From positions 1-16,674 of the forward strand of contig JAENIV010000004.1 of assembly GCA_016844295.1 (NCBI GenBank): a stretch of 16,674 nt of DNA. The letters run 5' to 3'. Below the pieces are notes generated by a model. The model did not search any database. It had not been told where the DNA came from and saw nothing but the letters and a program-made list of their open reading frames with translations. Positions 7,811 through 13,802 of the stretch are shown here, piece by piece. Position numbers and translations under genes: made by a program. The stretch comes from Candidatus Berkelbacteria bacterium (lineage in GTDB: Bacteria; Patescibacteriota; UBA1384; UBA12157; JAENIV01). Each line of letters starts with the position of its first letter. The first letter of the stretch is position 1.

Positions 7811-8083
7811 TTATTTGTTGGCCATCTTGGATACTTTGAGAATTTCTAAAATCATCTCCTGCTTTCTTTTTTCGTTATTAGTGTTCATCGCGTTCTTAAA
7901 ACAAGAGTTCAGATGACCTTCCATCAGCATCTGATGGGCTGATTTGAGTAGGCCTATTACCGCCAAATTCTGTTGCATAATATCGATACAGTATCGATCC
8001 CCTTCAACCATTTGAATTACTTTTTCTAAATGGCTTTTTGCTTTTTTAAAGTTAACTAGGGTGTCGGCGTGCTTAATTGTCAT
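7811..8083 (-). CDS. csoR: CsoR-type Cu(I)-responsive repressor
   Basis: 90 residues, all-helical DUF156 (CsoR/RcnR/FrmR) family, cytosolic. The Cu(I) ligands of CsoR are all present and correctly spaced: Cys32 (RYCIDI), His57 (EGHL) and Cys61 (NSCF). The N-terminal half (AKSHLEKVIQMVEGDRYC) has the basic DNA-contact helix of the family. Cu(I) binding is known to release CsoR from operators. GAGG precedes ATG 8083. It is first in the minus-strand copper operon and divergent from the Met-rich/DUF5676/ATPase operon. Its own promoter contains a candidate operator (8120-8140), so autoregulation is expected. The ligand set argues against a nickel (RcnR) or formaldehyde (FrmR) sensor, and lack of a second Cys cluster argues against CstR. 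Confidence 0.93.
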   Translation of the reverse strand: MTIKHADTLVNFKKAKSHLEKVIQMVEGDRYCIDIMQQNLAVIGLLKSAHQMLMEGHLNSCFKNAMNTNNEKRKQEMILEILKVSKMANK

Positions 8084-8119
8084 TTTTTAACCTCAAATTT
8101 AAATTACTAAATCCCCAAC

Positions 8120-8140
8120 TATGGTAGGGGTATAACCATA
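8120..8140. promoter_or_regulatory. Candidate CsoR operator in the divergent region
   Basis: Inverted repeat TATGGT-N9-ACCATA with spacer AGGGGTATA. It overlaps the -10 of the csoR promoter (8138-8143) and lies upstream of the plus-strand promoter at 8172-8180. Layout and G4 spacer resemble the 6020-6040 site. CsoR as the binding protein is inferred. Confidence 0.65.
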
Positions 8141-8166
8141 TTAGCAATACCGTGCCATCATGTCAA
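8138..8166 (-). promoter_or_regulatory. csoR: csoR promoter
   Basis: On the minus strand TTGACA (8166-8161), 17 bases, then TAATAT (8143-8138). The candidate operator covers the -10. Confidence 0.7.
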
Positions 8167-8171
8167 ATCAA

Positions 8172-8180
8172 TGGTATAAT
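8172..8180 (+). promoter_or_regulatory. Extended -10 promoter of the plus-strand copper operon
   Basis: TGGTATAAT, a consensus -10 with the TGn extension. No good -35 is visible 17 bases upstream (GTGCCA), as is common for extended -10 promoters. The leader to ATG 8201 would be only about 14 bases. Confidence 0.65.
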
Positions 8181-8200
8181 AATTACGGAAAGGAAAAAAT

Positions 8201-8350
8201 ATGATGATGGACTATAATTCAATGTCCCAGGGAATGATGGGTGGCAATATGGGCGTAGCATCATTTTTCATGTGGCTGACTTATGCCCTTATTGTCGTAC
8301 TAATTGTCCTTGGAATTATTGCGCTTTTAAAATATATTAATAAAAATTAA
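8201..8350 (+). CDS. Met-rich single-TM microprotein
   Basis: 49 residues. The first 18 hold seven Met (positions 1, 2, 3, 8, 12, 13, 17) in MxxQGMMGGNMG-like spacing, followed by one strong membrane helix (about 20-44) and a short KYINKN tail. GGAAAGGA lies eight bases before ATG 8201. Thioether-rich segments of this type bind Cu(I) and Ag(I) in CopA/CusF/Ctr-like proteins. The topology prediction is N-terminus outside, since the positive residues follow the helix, so the Met cluster would face the exterior. First gene of the operon with the DUF5676-like gene and the P-type ATPase, divergent from csoR. I infer a small copper-scavenging or ATPase-associated subunit. I cannot name the family. 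Confidence 0.75.
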   Translation: MMMDYNSMSQGMMGGNMGVASFFMWLTYALIVVLIVLGIIALLKYINKN

Positions 8351-8367
8351 TTTGAGAGGAGGGCTTT

Positions 8368-8625
8368 ATGGACACTAAAAAGACACCTTTAGCAGTAGCG
8401 ATATTTATCTTAATCGTCTACTTATTCTGTTTGCTTTCTGTGGCGATCCTTCCCAATCTTAGTAAAATCGTGTTTGGTAGTTGGTTTCATGGTACAGATC
8501 TGAGCACTACCTGGAACCCGACCTTTTCAGCCGGTAGTATCGTCATTGGTTTCATCTCGGCTTTTGTCTTAAGTTATATCGGAGCATGGATATTTGTTAA
8601 AATTTACAAAACGGTCGTAAAATAG
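8368..8625 (+). CDS. DUF5676-like small membrane protein
   Basis: 85 residues with a clear GGAGG five bases before ATG 8368. Two membrane helices (about 8-30 and 53-78) flank a short outside loop with Trp/His (GSWFHGTDLSTTWNPTF). The second half (GFISAFVLSYIGAWIFVKIYKTVVK) resembles DUF5676 proteins, which are frequently encoded beside copper ATPases. No metal site is obvious beyond His/Trp in the loop. It lies 17 bases after the Met-rich gene and 12 bases before the ATPase, so the three form one operon. Function is not known; a partner of the ATPase is inferred from position only. Confidence 0.65.
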   Translation: MDTKKTPLAVAIFILIVYLFCLLSVAILPNLSKIVFGSWFHGTDLSTTWNPTFSAGSIVIGFISAFVLSYIGAWIFVKIYKTVVK

Positions 8626-8637
8626 TTAATTTAAAAA

Positions 8638-10766
8638 ATGGATCACTCGCATCATGACCGGGACAAAGGACGCCCAGAACACACCAGCCATAGCGCGCAT
8701 GATATCTCTAAAACTAGCCATATAGATCACGAGAGCGCAATGACCAATCCCCAAATGGCCAAGGAGATGGAAGCCGATATGCGCCGGCGTTTTTGGATTT
8801 CGCTTATTTTATCAATACCGATTTTTCTCTACTCCCCCGTCGGCGAAAACATTCTTAAAATTCATCTCCCAACTCCAATTCCAGTCAATTGGCTACTATT
8901 AATACTGACTACACCGATTGTTTTTTGGACCGGTTCAATTTTTACCGTCGGAGCCTACCACTCAATCAAAAACCTGAAATTAAATATGTCTGTTCTGATC
9001 GCCACGGGGGTATTGGCAGCCTACCTTTTTAGTGTCCTTTTAACTTTTACCGTTGGCGGAGAAACTTTTTTTGAAGCAGCCGCATTACTTGTAACCTTCG
9101 TTTTGTTCGGTCATTGGATGGAAATGCGCTCGCGACGCGGGACTTCCGATGCCTTAAGGGCGCTATTTGATCTTGTGCCACCGAAGGCGAAAGTACTAAG
9201 AAACGGCCAAGAAACTGAAATATCAACCTCTGAAATTATCAAAAACGATATAATTATCATCAAACCGGGCGATAAAATTCCTGTTGATGGTATTGTAACA
9301 GAAGGAGAAACTTCGATTGATGAATCCCTGGTCACCGGTGAATCAATCCCTGTTAGTAAAAAGATCGGCGATAAAGTCATCGGCGGTTCGGTTAATCAAA
9401 CTGGAACAATTCAATTCAAAGCCACTAAAATTGGCTCTGAAACGGTTTTGGCCCAAATTATAAAATTAGTTGAAACTGCTCAAAATTCAAAAGCTCCCGG
9501 CCAAAGGATTGCTGACCGCGCCGCTGCCTGGCTGGTTATTTTAGCGGTGGGTTCAGGCCTGGCAACTTTTTTGGCCTGGTTTTTGACCGGCTCTCCAGTT
9601 TTGACCGCGCTGACTTTTGCTATTTCGGCAATAGTTATTGCCTGCCCGGACGCGCTGGGCCTGGCCACACCCACGGCTGTGGCCGTCGCTACCGGCATTG
9701 GCGCTAAACATAATGTGTTGATAAAAGATGCCGCCACCCTTGAAAACACCTCAAAAATAAATGCCATTATTTTAGACAAAACCGGGACACTAACCGAAGG
9801 CAAGCCGGAAGTGACCGATATAATCCAAGCCGCAGATGCTGGTCTGGCAGCCGATATTCAAGTACTGCAGCTGGCAGCTTCTCTTGAAATAAATTCCGAA
9901 CACCCATTAGCAGAGGCCATTGTAAAAAAAGCGGAGGAAAAAAACTTAAGTTATTCCCGCTGGAAAACTTCCAAGCCATACCTGGACGGGGAGTTATCGC
10001 TTATTTACGAAAGAACTCTGAGGCTAGAACAAAGCTATTGCTGGGCAACAGGAAACTACTCGAAAATGAATTAAAAGGATTGCCAAAAAATTATAATCAA
10101 CGAGAAATCGAAAGGTTAGAAAAAGAAGGCAAGACCGTGATGTTGTTGGCAAATGAGCACAACAAACTTCTTGGCATGATCGCTGTGGCTGATACAGTCA
10201 AAGATACTTCTAAGGATGCAATTATAAAACTAAAAAAGATGGGCCTCGAGCTTTATATGATTACCGGTGATAGTAAGCGGATAGCTCAAGCGATTGCGCA
10301 GGAAGTTGGAATAGAAAATGTTTTCGTTGAAGTCTTGCCGGAAAACAAGGCCGATTATGTTAAAAAACTGCAAAGCGAGGGAAAATTCGTCGCCATGGTG
10401 GGCGACGGCATTAACGACGCACCAGCTTTGGCTTCCGCCGATATTGGAATTGCCATTGGCGCCGGAACGGATGTGGCGATTGAGACTGCCAATATAGTTT
10501 TAATGAAATCAGATCCGAACGATATTGTCACCGCGATTATCCTTAGCAAAGCAACTGTTTCAAAAATGAAACAAAATCTTTTTTGGGCCTCAATTTATAA
10601 TATTTTAGCCATTCCAATCGCCGCCGGCGTTTTTTATAATTCGTTTGGAATAATTTTACGACCGGAAATCTCAGCCCTACTTATGTCGGCGTCGTCAATT
10701 ATCGTCGCCGCTAATGCGGTTTTACTTAAACGAGTCGAGTCCAAAATAACGAAAGGATCTATTTAA
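8638..10766 (+). CDS. CopB-like P1B ATPase with CPD motif and internal -1 frameshift
   Basis: About 709 residues if the frames are joined. A His-rich N-terminus (ten or more His in 32 residues) replaces HMA domains, as in CopB-type pumps. Motifs in order: TGES 233-236, CPD 336-338 (normally CPC or CPH), DKTGT with Asp380, SEHPLAEA; after the shift QAIPGRGV, MITGD, GDGINDAPAL, YN (ASIYNILAIPIAA) and MSASS. The first frame stops at 10074 and would give only 478 residues, lacking most of the ATP-binding domain and the last helices. The second frame is collinear with CopA from about 9945, where A-AAA-AAC (9939-9945) sits in the correct phase for -1 slippage. No ribosome binding site is visible before ATG 8638, so it may be translated by coupling to the DUF5676 gene 12 bases upstream. 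Probable role: copper export. Either programmed frameshifting, a homopolymer sequencing error (A7 for A8), or a pseudogene. Confidence 0.8.
9939..9945 (+). other. A-AAA-AAC slippery heptamer
   Basis: In frame as gAA-AAA-AAC within the ATPase gene, the canonical X-XXY-YYZ form. One -1 slip restores the frame that encodes the rest of the ATPase. A GGAGG (9933-9937) lies directly upstream, and a small hairpin (TGGAA-AAC-TTCCA, 9961-9973) downstream; both are at less than ideal distances. Confidence 0.6.
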
Positions 10767-11091
10767 AGATTTCTACTTCATTCCCCCAAAGTCCGTGTAA
10801 ATTACAGAAAGAGAAAACTTTTACTTTTTCTGATTTTTGGGCATCAATTGTAAATACAGCCTCCGAAGTATCCCCGGGTTTTAAAAAGATTTTTCCCAAG
10901 GGTCTTGAACCATAAAAAGCCTCAATGTAAATAATTTGGTGTTCTTCTGTCATCGGATGCGGAATTTGACCTACTTTAACGCGAATGGCAAATTTTGTTC
11001 CGATTTTCGGATGAATCGCCTCAATTTGAGGCCAATGTTTTTGTTCTAACTCTGTTAAATTATTTTGATCTTTTGGTTTGAAAACTTCCAT
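10759..11091 (-). CDS. Superoxide reductase (neelaredoxin type)
   Basis: 110 residues, class II superoxide reductase without a desulforedoxin domain. All five iron ligands are visible: His19 (EQKHWPQIEA), His45 and His51 (HPMTEEH), Cys96 and His99 (CNLHGLW). Lys18, the catalytic lysine beside the first His, is present. Reaction: superoxide plus a proton and an electron to hydrogen peroxide, in the cytosol, without releasing oxygen; the electron donor (often rubredoxin) is not in the window. AAGGAG precedes ATG 11091. It is convergent with the P-type ATPase, with their 3' ends overlapping by eight bases. An extended -10 promoter lies at 11113-11121. The location next to copper genes fits superoxide stress during copper overload but may be chance. 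Confidence 0.93.
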   Translation of the reverse strand: MEVFKPKDQNNLTELEQKHWPQIEAIHPKIGTKFAIRVKVGQIPHPMTEEHQIIYIEAFYGSRPLGKIFLKPGDTSEAVFTIDAQKSEKVKVFSFCNLHGLWGNEVEIFK

Positions 11092-11112
11092 ATAATCTCC
11101 TTATGTATTCAT

Positions 11113-11121
11113 ATTATACCA
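11113..11121 (-). promoter_or_regulatory. Extended -10 promoter of the superoxide reductase gene
   Basis: On the minus strand TGGTATAAT, with no convincing -35 at 17-18 bases. It sits 22 bases before ATG 11091, in the gap after the metallopeptidase gene. Confidence 0.6.
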
Positions 11122-11169
11122 TGGGCCTGTATGTAACTATTATAATAGTACAGAATAATACAAAATAAT

Positions 11170-12081
11170 TTATTTAACTAAACTTTTCAGAGAACTGTCA
11201 AGCTCGGTTCCGAGATCGCTAAGATTTTTGCCAGAAATACTTTCTAAAGATTTCGCCCAATCCTTTGTTAATTTTAAGTCGACTAGAAACTTGCTCCAAA
11301 AGTCATTGCCATAGTTTTTATACATATACCATACCGTAAAAGTACCTTGTCCTCGGCAAAGACCGTCTTTTGTTCCATCACTAATATATCCTTCACAATT
11401 TTGGCCGAGTTCATCTAAACTCATTAATGGCGGATTGCCCGTCTTAACGGCTTGTTTTAACAAATTGGAATAATAAATTTCTTTGATTGGATTGTAATTA
11501 GCCCCTGCATTGTTGACAAACTCCATATGATACGCTAAGCCTTCATTTAAAAATCCTGATAAATTTTCCATATTTTGCCCGCCTCCGAGAAATCCCCACA
11601 AGGCCGCGTGCGTGCCTTCGTGGACAATTACACCTTTGCCTTTTTCGGGGTCATCAAAGGGTTTGTAAAGAAAAATCTTGCCGTTTGGGGCCGAGCCGTC
11701 ACCAACTTTGACTTTAGCCGCCCCACCAGGAAATTCTGCTACTTTGACATATTCATAAACCGTAGATGTCAAATAAACAGATGTGTTTTGTGGTGTAATC
11801 CCCAAGTATTTTTGGTATAAATCCGTCACAGCCCCGTTTAGAACCGCTAAAGTTTTGTCGGCATTAGTTTCATCGCCCGCATGAAAATAAACGGTATAAT
11901 AAGAACTAGATTTTTTCGCCTCGAAATCTTTTTGATCAGAACTTGATTGAGCATAAGATGTTGGAGGTGGCGATGATGAAATGTCTTTCCCTTTTTTAAC
12001 CGTACCCATAAAAAATATGGTCAAACCGCCGATAATTAATACTGCGACAATAATTAATAGTACTTTAACCCAAGTTCGCAT
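11170..12081 (-). CDS. Membrane-anchored HEGTH zinc metallopeptidase
   Basis: 303 residues from ATG 12081 (GGAG with five A before it); an earlier in-frame ATG at 12132 reads into a GC-rich patch and lacks a site. A membrane anchor (about 5-24) precedes a Ser/Pro-rich linker (35-60) and an extracellular domain. HEGTH at 154-158 is an HExxH zinc site, and NEGLAYHMEF with Glu180 supplies the gluzincin third ligand, in the arrangement of the peptidase MA-like clan. Two Cys near 245-260 (QNCEGY and GLCRG) could form a disulfide. Substrate unknown; I infer surface protein or peptide cleavage. It follows the Mth938-domain gene by 185 bases and is co-directional with it, but a separate promoter was not found. 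Confidence 0.75.
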   Translation of the reverse strand: MRTWVKVLLIIVAVLIIGGLTIFFMGTVKKGKDISSSPPPTSYAQSSSDQKDFEAKKSSSYYTVYFHAGDETNADKTLAVLNGAVTDLYQKYLGITPQNTSVYLTSTVYEYVKVAEFPGGAAKVKVGDGSAPNGKIFLYKPFDDPEKGKGVIVHEGTHAALWGFLGGGQNMENLSGFLNEGLAYHMEFVNNAGANYNPIKEIYYSNLLKQAVKTGNPPLMSLDELGQNCEGYISDGTKDGLCRGQGTFTVWYMYKNYGNDFWSKFLVDLKLTKDWAKSLESISGKNLSDLGTELDSSLKSLVK

Positions 12082-12146
12082 TTTTTCTCCTTTTTGATTC
12101 CAAGCGAATGTCCATTTGTCATAGCGAGCCATGTATCATCAAAGCA

Positions 12147-12252
12147 AATCGCGGAGGCGAGGCGCATGGTCAGGCCGAGCCGAGCGCTTAGGCCCGAAAT
12201 TCTCGCTGGGAATTTCGAGGCCGGTGTCTTTGACGGATACTGGCGAGCGTTA
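12147..12252. other. GC-rich structured intergenic patch
   Basis: The gap between the metallopeptidase and Mth938-domain genes holds a strongly GC-rich block in an AT-rich neighbourhood. It includes a hairpin at 12191-12222: GGCC-CGAAATTC, a seven-base loop, GAATTTCG-a-GGCC (12 pairs, one bulge). Repeated GAGGCGAG/GAGCCGAG-like words precede it. There is no U tract on either strand, so it is not a Rho-independent terminator. It could be a REP-like element or small RNA. No gene seen. Confidence 0.45.
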
Positions 12253-12266
12253 TTTCTAAATAATTC

Positions 12267-12629
12267 TCAACATGTCGTATGAATTAAGAGATTCACTCTT
12301 CTACCCTGCTTAATAAGTTCGTTATATTTTTTTACGGCAGCAGGGGAGTGAAGTACTAAAATTTTTACGCCCGTTTTTTGTAGAAATTCCAATATTTCGC
12401 TCTGGACTTTTAATACCCCATTGAATCCATCTCCGATAATAATATATTCCGGGTCAGATTCAAGAAGTTCATCCCCTTCTTCATGGCTAATTCTATGGGT
12501 GGTGCCAAATTCATTTTCAAGGGTCCCGCTATCTCTTTCGTAAATTTTCCCATCAACAATAATAACTTGGCCAAACCGTTGTCCATCAACTGTAATTGAC
12601 CCAAATTTTAATTGGTCAATCGTCGGCAT
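12267..12629 (-). CDS. Mth938-domain protein (DUF498 family)
   Basis: 120 residues, cytosolic. The pattern fits the Mth938/NDUFAF3 fold: an opening FGSITVDGQRFGQVIIVDGK strand pair, then EYIIIGDGFNGVLKV, KTGVKILVLHSPAAVKKYNEL, and the closing RRVNLLIHTTC. The IGxGxxG-like turn and the C-terminal H-TTC are the most recognisable parts. The biochemical role in bacteria is not established. It is the third gene behind the metallothionein-like and DUF5652-type genes, 22 bases after the latter, so the three are likely co-transcribed. Confidence 0.85.
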   Translation of the reverse strand: MPTIDQLKFGSITVDGQRFGQVIIVDGKIYERDSGTLENEFGTTHRISHEEGDELLESDPEYIIIGDGFNGVLKVQSEILEFLQKTGVKILVLHSPAAVKKYNELIKQGRRVNLLIHTTC

Positions 12630-12651
12630 CGAATTTTTTTCATCCGTTAAA

Positions 12652-12870
12652 CTATTTACTTTTCTTGGGACTTATAAGGTAAATATAAATTATCTCTAAA
12701 ATTCCTACCGTATTTACAATCAGTAAAATCACAAACCAGGTTTTATCTGTGTTCCGAGCAGCCTTCCAAAGAGCGATTCCCTTCCAGATAAAAGACCAAA
12801 TCATTAGTGCCGAAAAAACTGTAATTCCTATAGCCGTCCCAAAAAATAAACCTAACTCTTGATTTTCCAT
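12652..12870 (-). CDS. DUF5652-type small membrane protein
   Basis: 72 residues with two membrane helices (about 8-30 and 44-66). WKGIALWKAARNTDKTWFVILLIVNTVGILEIIYIY matches the DUF5652 pattern (WKaxALWxAARnxqkxWFixLLixNTxGIlxiiYi), common in CPR genomes. Only a weak AGAG precedes ATG 12870, which lies 12 bases after the metallothionein-like stop, so translational coupling is plausible. Function unknown. Confidence 0.8.
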   Translation of the reverse strand: MENQELGLFFGTAIGITVFSALMIWSFIWKGIALWKAARNTDKTWFVILLIVNTVGILEIIYIYLISPKKSK

Positions 12871-12882
12871 TTTTTCTCTTAT

Positions 12883-13032
12883 TTATTCTTCTTGTTTATT
12901 CTTTTTCCCCTGGCATCCGCAGGTACAATCGGGAACGCAGGTACAACAATGGATACAAACGCTAGGCTGACACGAACACTTTGTTTCTTCAGTTAGCGGC
13001 ATTCCGCATTCACATTTTTTCTCTTCTCCCAT
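12883..13032 (-). CDS. Metallothionein-like 11-Cys protein
   Basis: 49 residues with AGGAGG before ATG 13032, missed by length cutoffs. Eleven Cys at positions 7, 9, 19, 21, 26, 29, 30, 32, 36, 38 and 40, in CxC and CC clusters (KCECGMP, CSCQ, CIHCCTC, CTCGC), one His (28), no Trp or Tyr, and Lys-rich ends (GEEKK, GKKNKQEE). This is the composition of bacterial metallothioneins, which bind Zn, Cd or Cu(I) as thiolate clusters; the opening KCECG resembles the CxCxxC starts of BmtA-type proteins. A consensus-like promoter is directly upstream at 13049-13076. First gene of a group with the DUF5652-type and Mth938-domain genes. No CsoR-like site is seen at its promoter, so copper control is not shown. 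A zinc-ribbon-like structure is less likely given CC and CxC spacing. Confidence 0.82.
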   Translation of the reverse strand: MGEEKKCECGMPLTEETKCSCQPSVCIHCCTCVPDCTCGCQGKKNKQEE

Positions 13033-13048
13033 ATTTCCTCCTGGTTCT

Positions 13049-13076
13049 ATTATATCAATTTAAAATTATTTGACAA
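13049..13076 (-). promoter_or_regulatory. Promoter of the metallothionein-like gene
   Basis: On the minus strand TTGTCA (13076-13071), 16 bases, TATAAT (13054-13049), with TGA directly before the -10 (extended -10). The leader to ATG 13032 is short. Confidence 0.8.
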
Positions 13077-13085
13077 TTTTAGCCC

Positions 13086-13114
13086 TTTACGCTTTTGGGG
13101 TTTTCTGATACAAT
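13086..13114 (+). promoter_or_regulatory. Promoter of the gene at 13143
   Basis: TTTACG (13086-13091), 17 bases, TACAAT (13109-13114), with an extended TG at 13106-13107. It is back to back with the metallothionein promoter within 110 bases. Confidence 0.7.
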
Positions 13115-13142
13115 ATTGGCATCTTGCTGGGAGGACGAAACC

Positions 13143-13712
13143 GTGTACGATAGTTTCGTTTTTCTTTATCCGCATACAGCCTACTTCGATACGAATGAAG
13201 GCAATCTTTGTACTAATCGTCCAGATACTGATCTTGAAACAATCCGCCAGTATTTCAGAGACCAAGTATCCCGGGCAAGATCCCAGTCCTCCTTAACAAC
13301 CTTGATTGTTGTCAAACAAGAGAATGGAGAACTTAATGAAATCAGTCCACTAATCGGACAATCTCCGGATGATATCCTCCTTCCGACTAATGTGGCCGGT
13401 ACTGGATTAGATGCTCCAACCAGAAATTCAGACTATGAAAAATTGTCTCGCATGATTACTGGACAAAATATCCTTCTCGGCGGTTTCCATTTACAAGATT
13501 GCGTTTTCCAGCTTGCTCTTGAGTTATTCGCCCAAGACAGACAGGTTGATATCGCTATGCTCACAACAGATTTCTTTTATGATCTACTTTCTTTACCTGA
13601 CCATGCACCAAAGACAATTGATCCACTATCTCACCCTATTCCACTCCCTGAATTTTTACGCCATTTCAAGGAAAGGATTAAACGCATATGGGATGTCGAA
13701 CTCGCAGTCTGA
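13143..13712 (+). CDS. Hypothetical protein with weak isochorismatase-like segment
   Basis: 189 residues when started at GTG 13143, which has GGGAGG eight bases upstream. An in-frame ATG at 13095 lies inside the promoter and before the expected transcript start, so it is rejected. Predicted soluble, alpha/beta. GGFHLQDCVFQLALELFAQDRQVDIAMLTTDFF resembles the cis-peptide and nucleophile-Cys region of isochorismatase-like hydrolases (Gxx..D/xCVxxTAxxAxxxGxxV), with Cys near residue 120. The N-terminal Asp and the Lys of that catalytic triad are not obvious, so activity is doubtful. It has its own promoter and terminator, hence it is a single-gene unit convergent with a MerR-type gene. I do not recognise it securely. 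Confidence 0.6.
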   Translation: MYDSFVFLYPHTAYFDTNEGNLCTNRPDTDLETIRQYFRDQVSRARSQSSLTTLIVVKQENGELNEISPLIGQSPDDILLPTNVAGTGLDAPTRNSDYEKLSRMITGQNILLGGFHLQDCVFQLALELFAQDRQVDIAMLTTDFFYDLLSLPDHAPKTIDPLSHPIPLPEFLRHFKERIKRIWDVELAV

Positions 13713-13745
13713 CCACCAATTCAATATCGGTGGTCATTTTGTTAT
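13711..13745 (+). terminator. Terminator of the gene ending at 13712
   Basis: GACCACC (13711-13717) pairs with GGTGGTC (13729-13735), followed by ATTTTGTTATT. It overlaps the stop codon. Confidence 0.75.
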
Positions 13746-13753
13746 TACAAATC

Positions 13754-13778
13754 AGGACGGTCAAGTTGTGACCGTCCT
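13754..13778. terminator. Hairpin between convergent genes
   Basis: AGGACGGTC (13754-13762), a seven-base loop, then GACCGTCCT (13770-13778). On the minus strand it is followed by GATTTGTAA, a poor U tract. It probably ends the MerR-type transcript and may also act on the plus strand. Confidence 0.6.
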
Positions 13779-13802
13779 GTTAGATAATAGCAATGATCAA
13801 AA

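Noticed and set aside
9933..9937. GGAGG before the slippery site as a frameshift stimulator
   Set aside because: It lies only one base from the heptamer; known -1 stimulators sit about 10 bases upstream, and short spacing favours +1. Kept only as a remark.
10038..10766. Separate gene for the second half of the ATPase
   Set aside because: It starts at TTG with no ribosome site, and the same frame already encodes ATPase sequence from about 9945, so it is a continuation of the pump.
12094..12282. Plus-strand ORF of 62 codons in the GC-rich patch
   Set aside because: No ribosome site, overlaps the metallopeptidase start and the hairpin.
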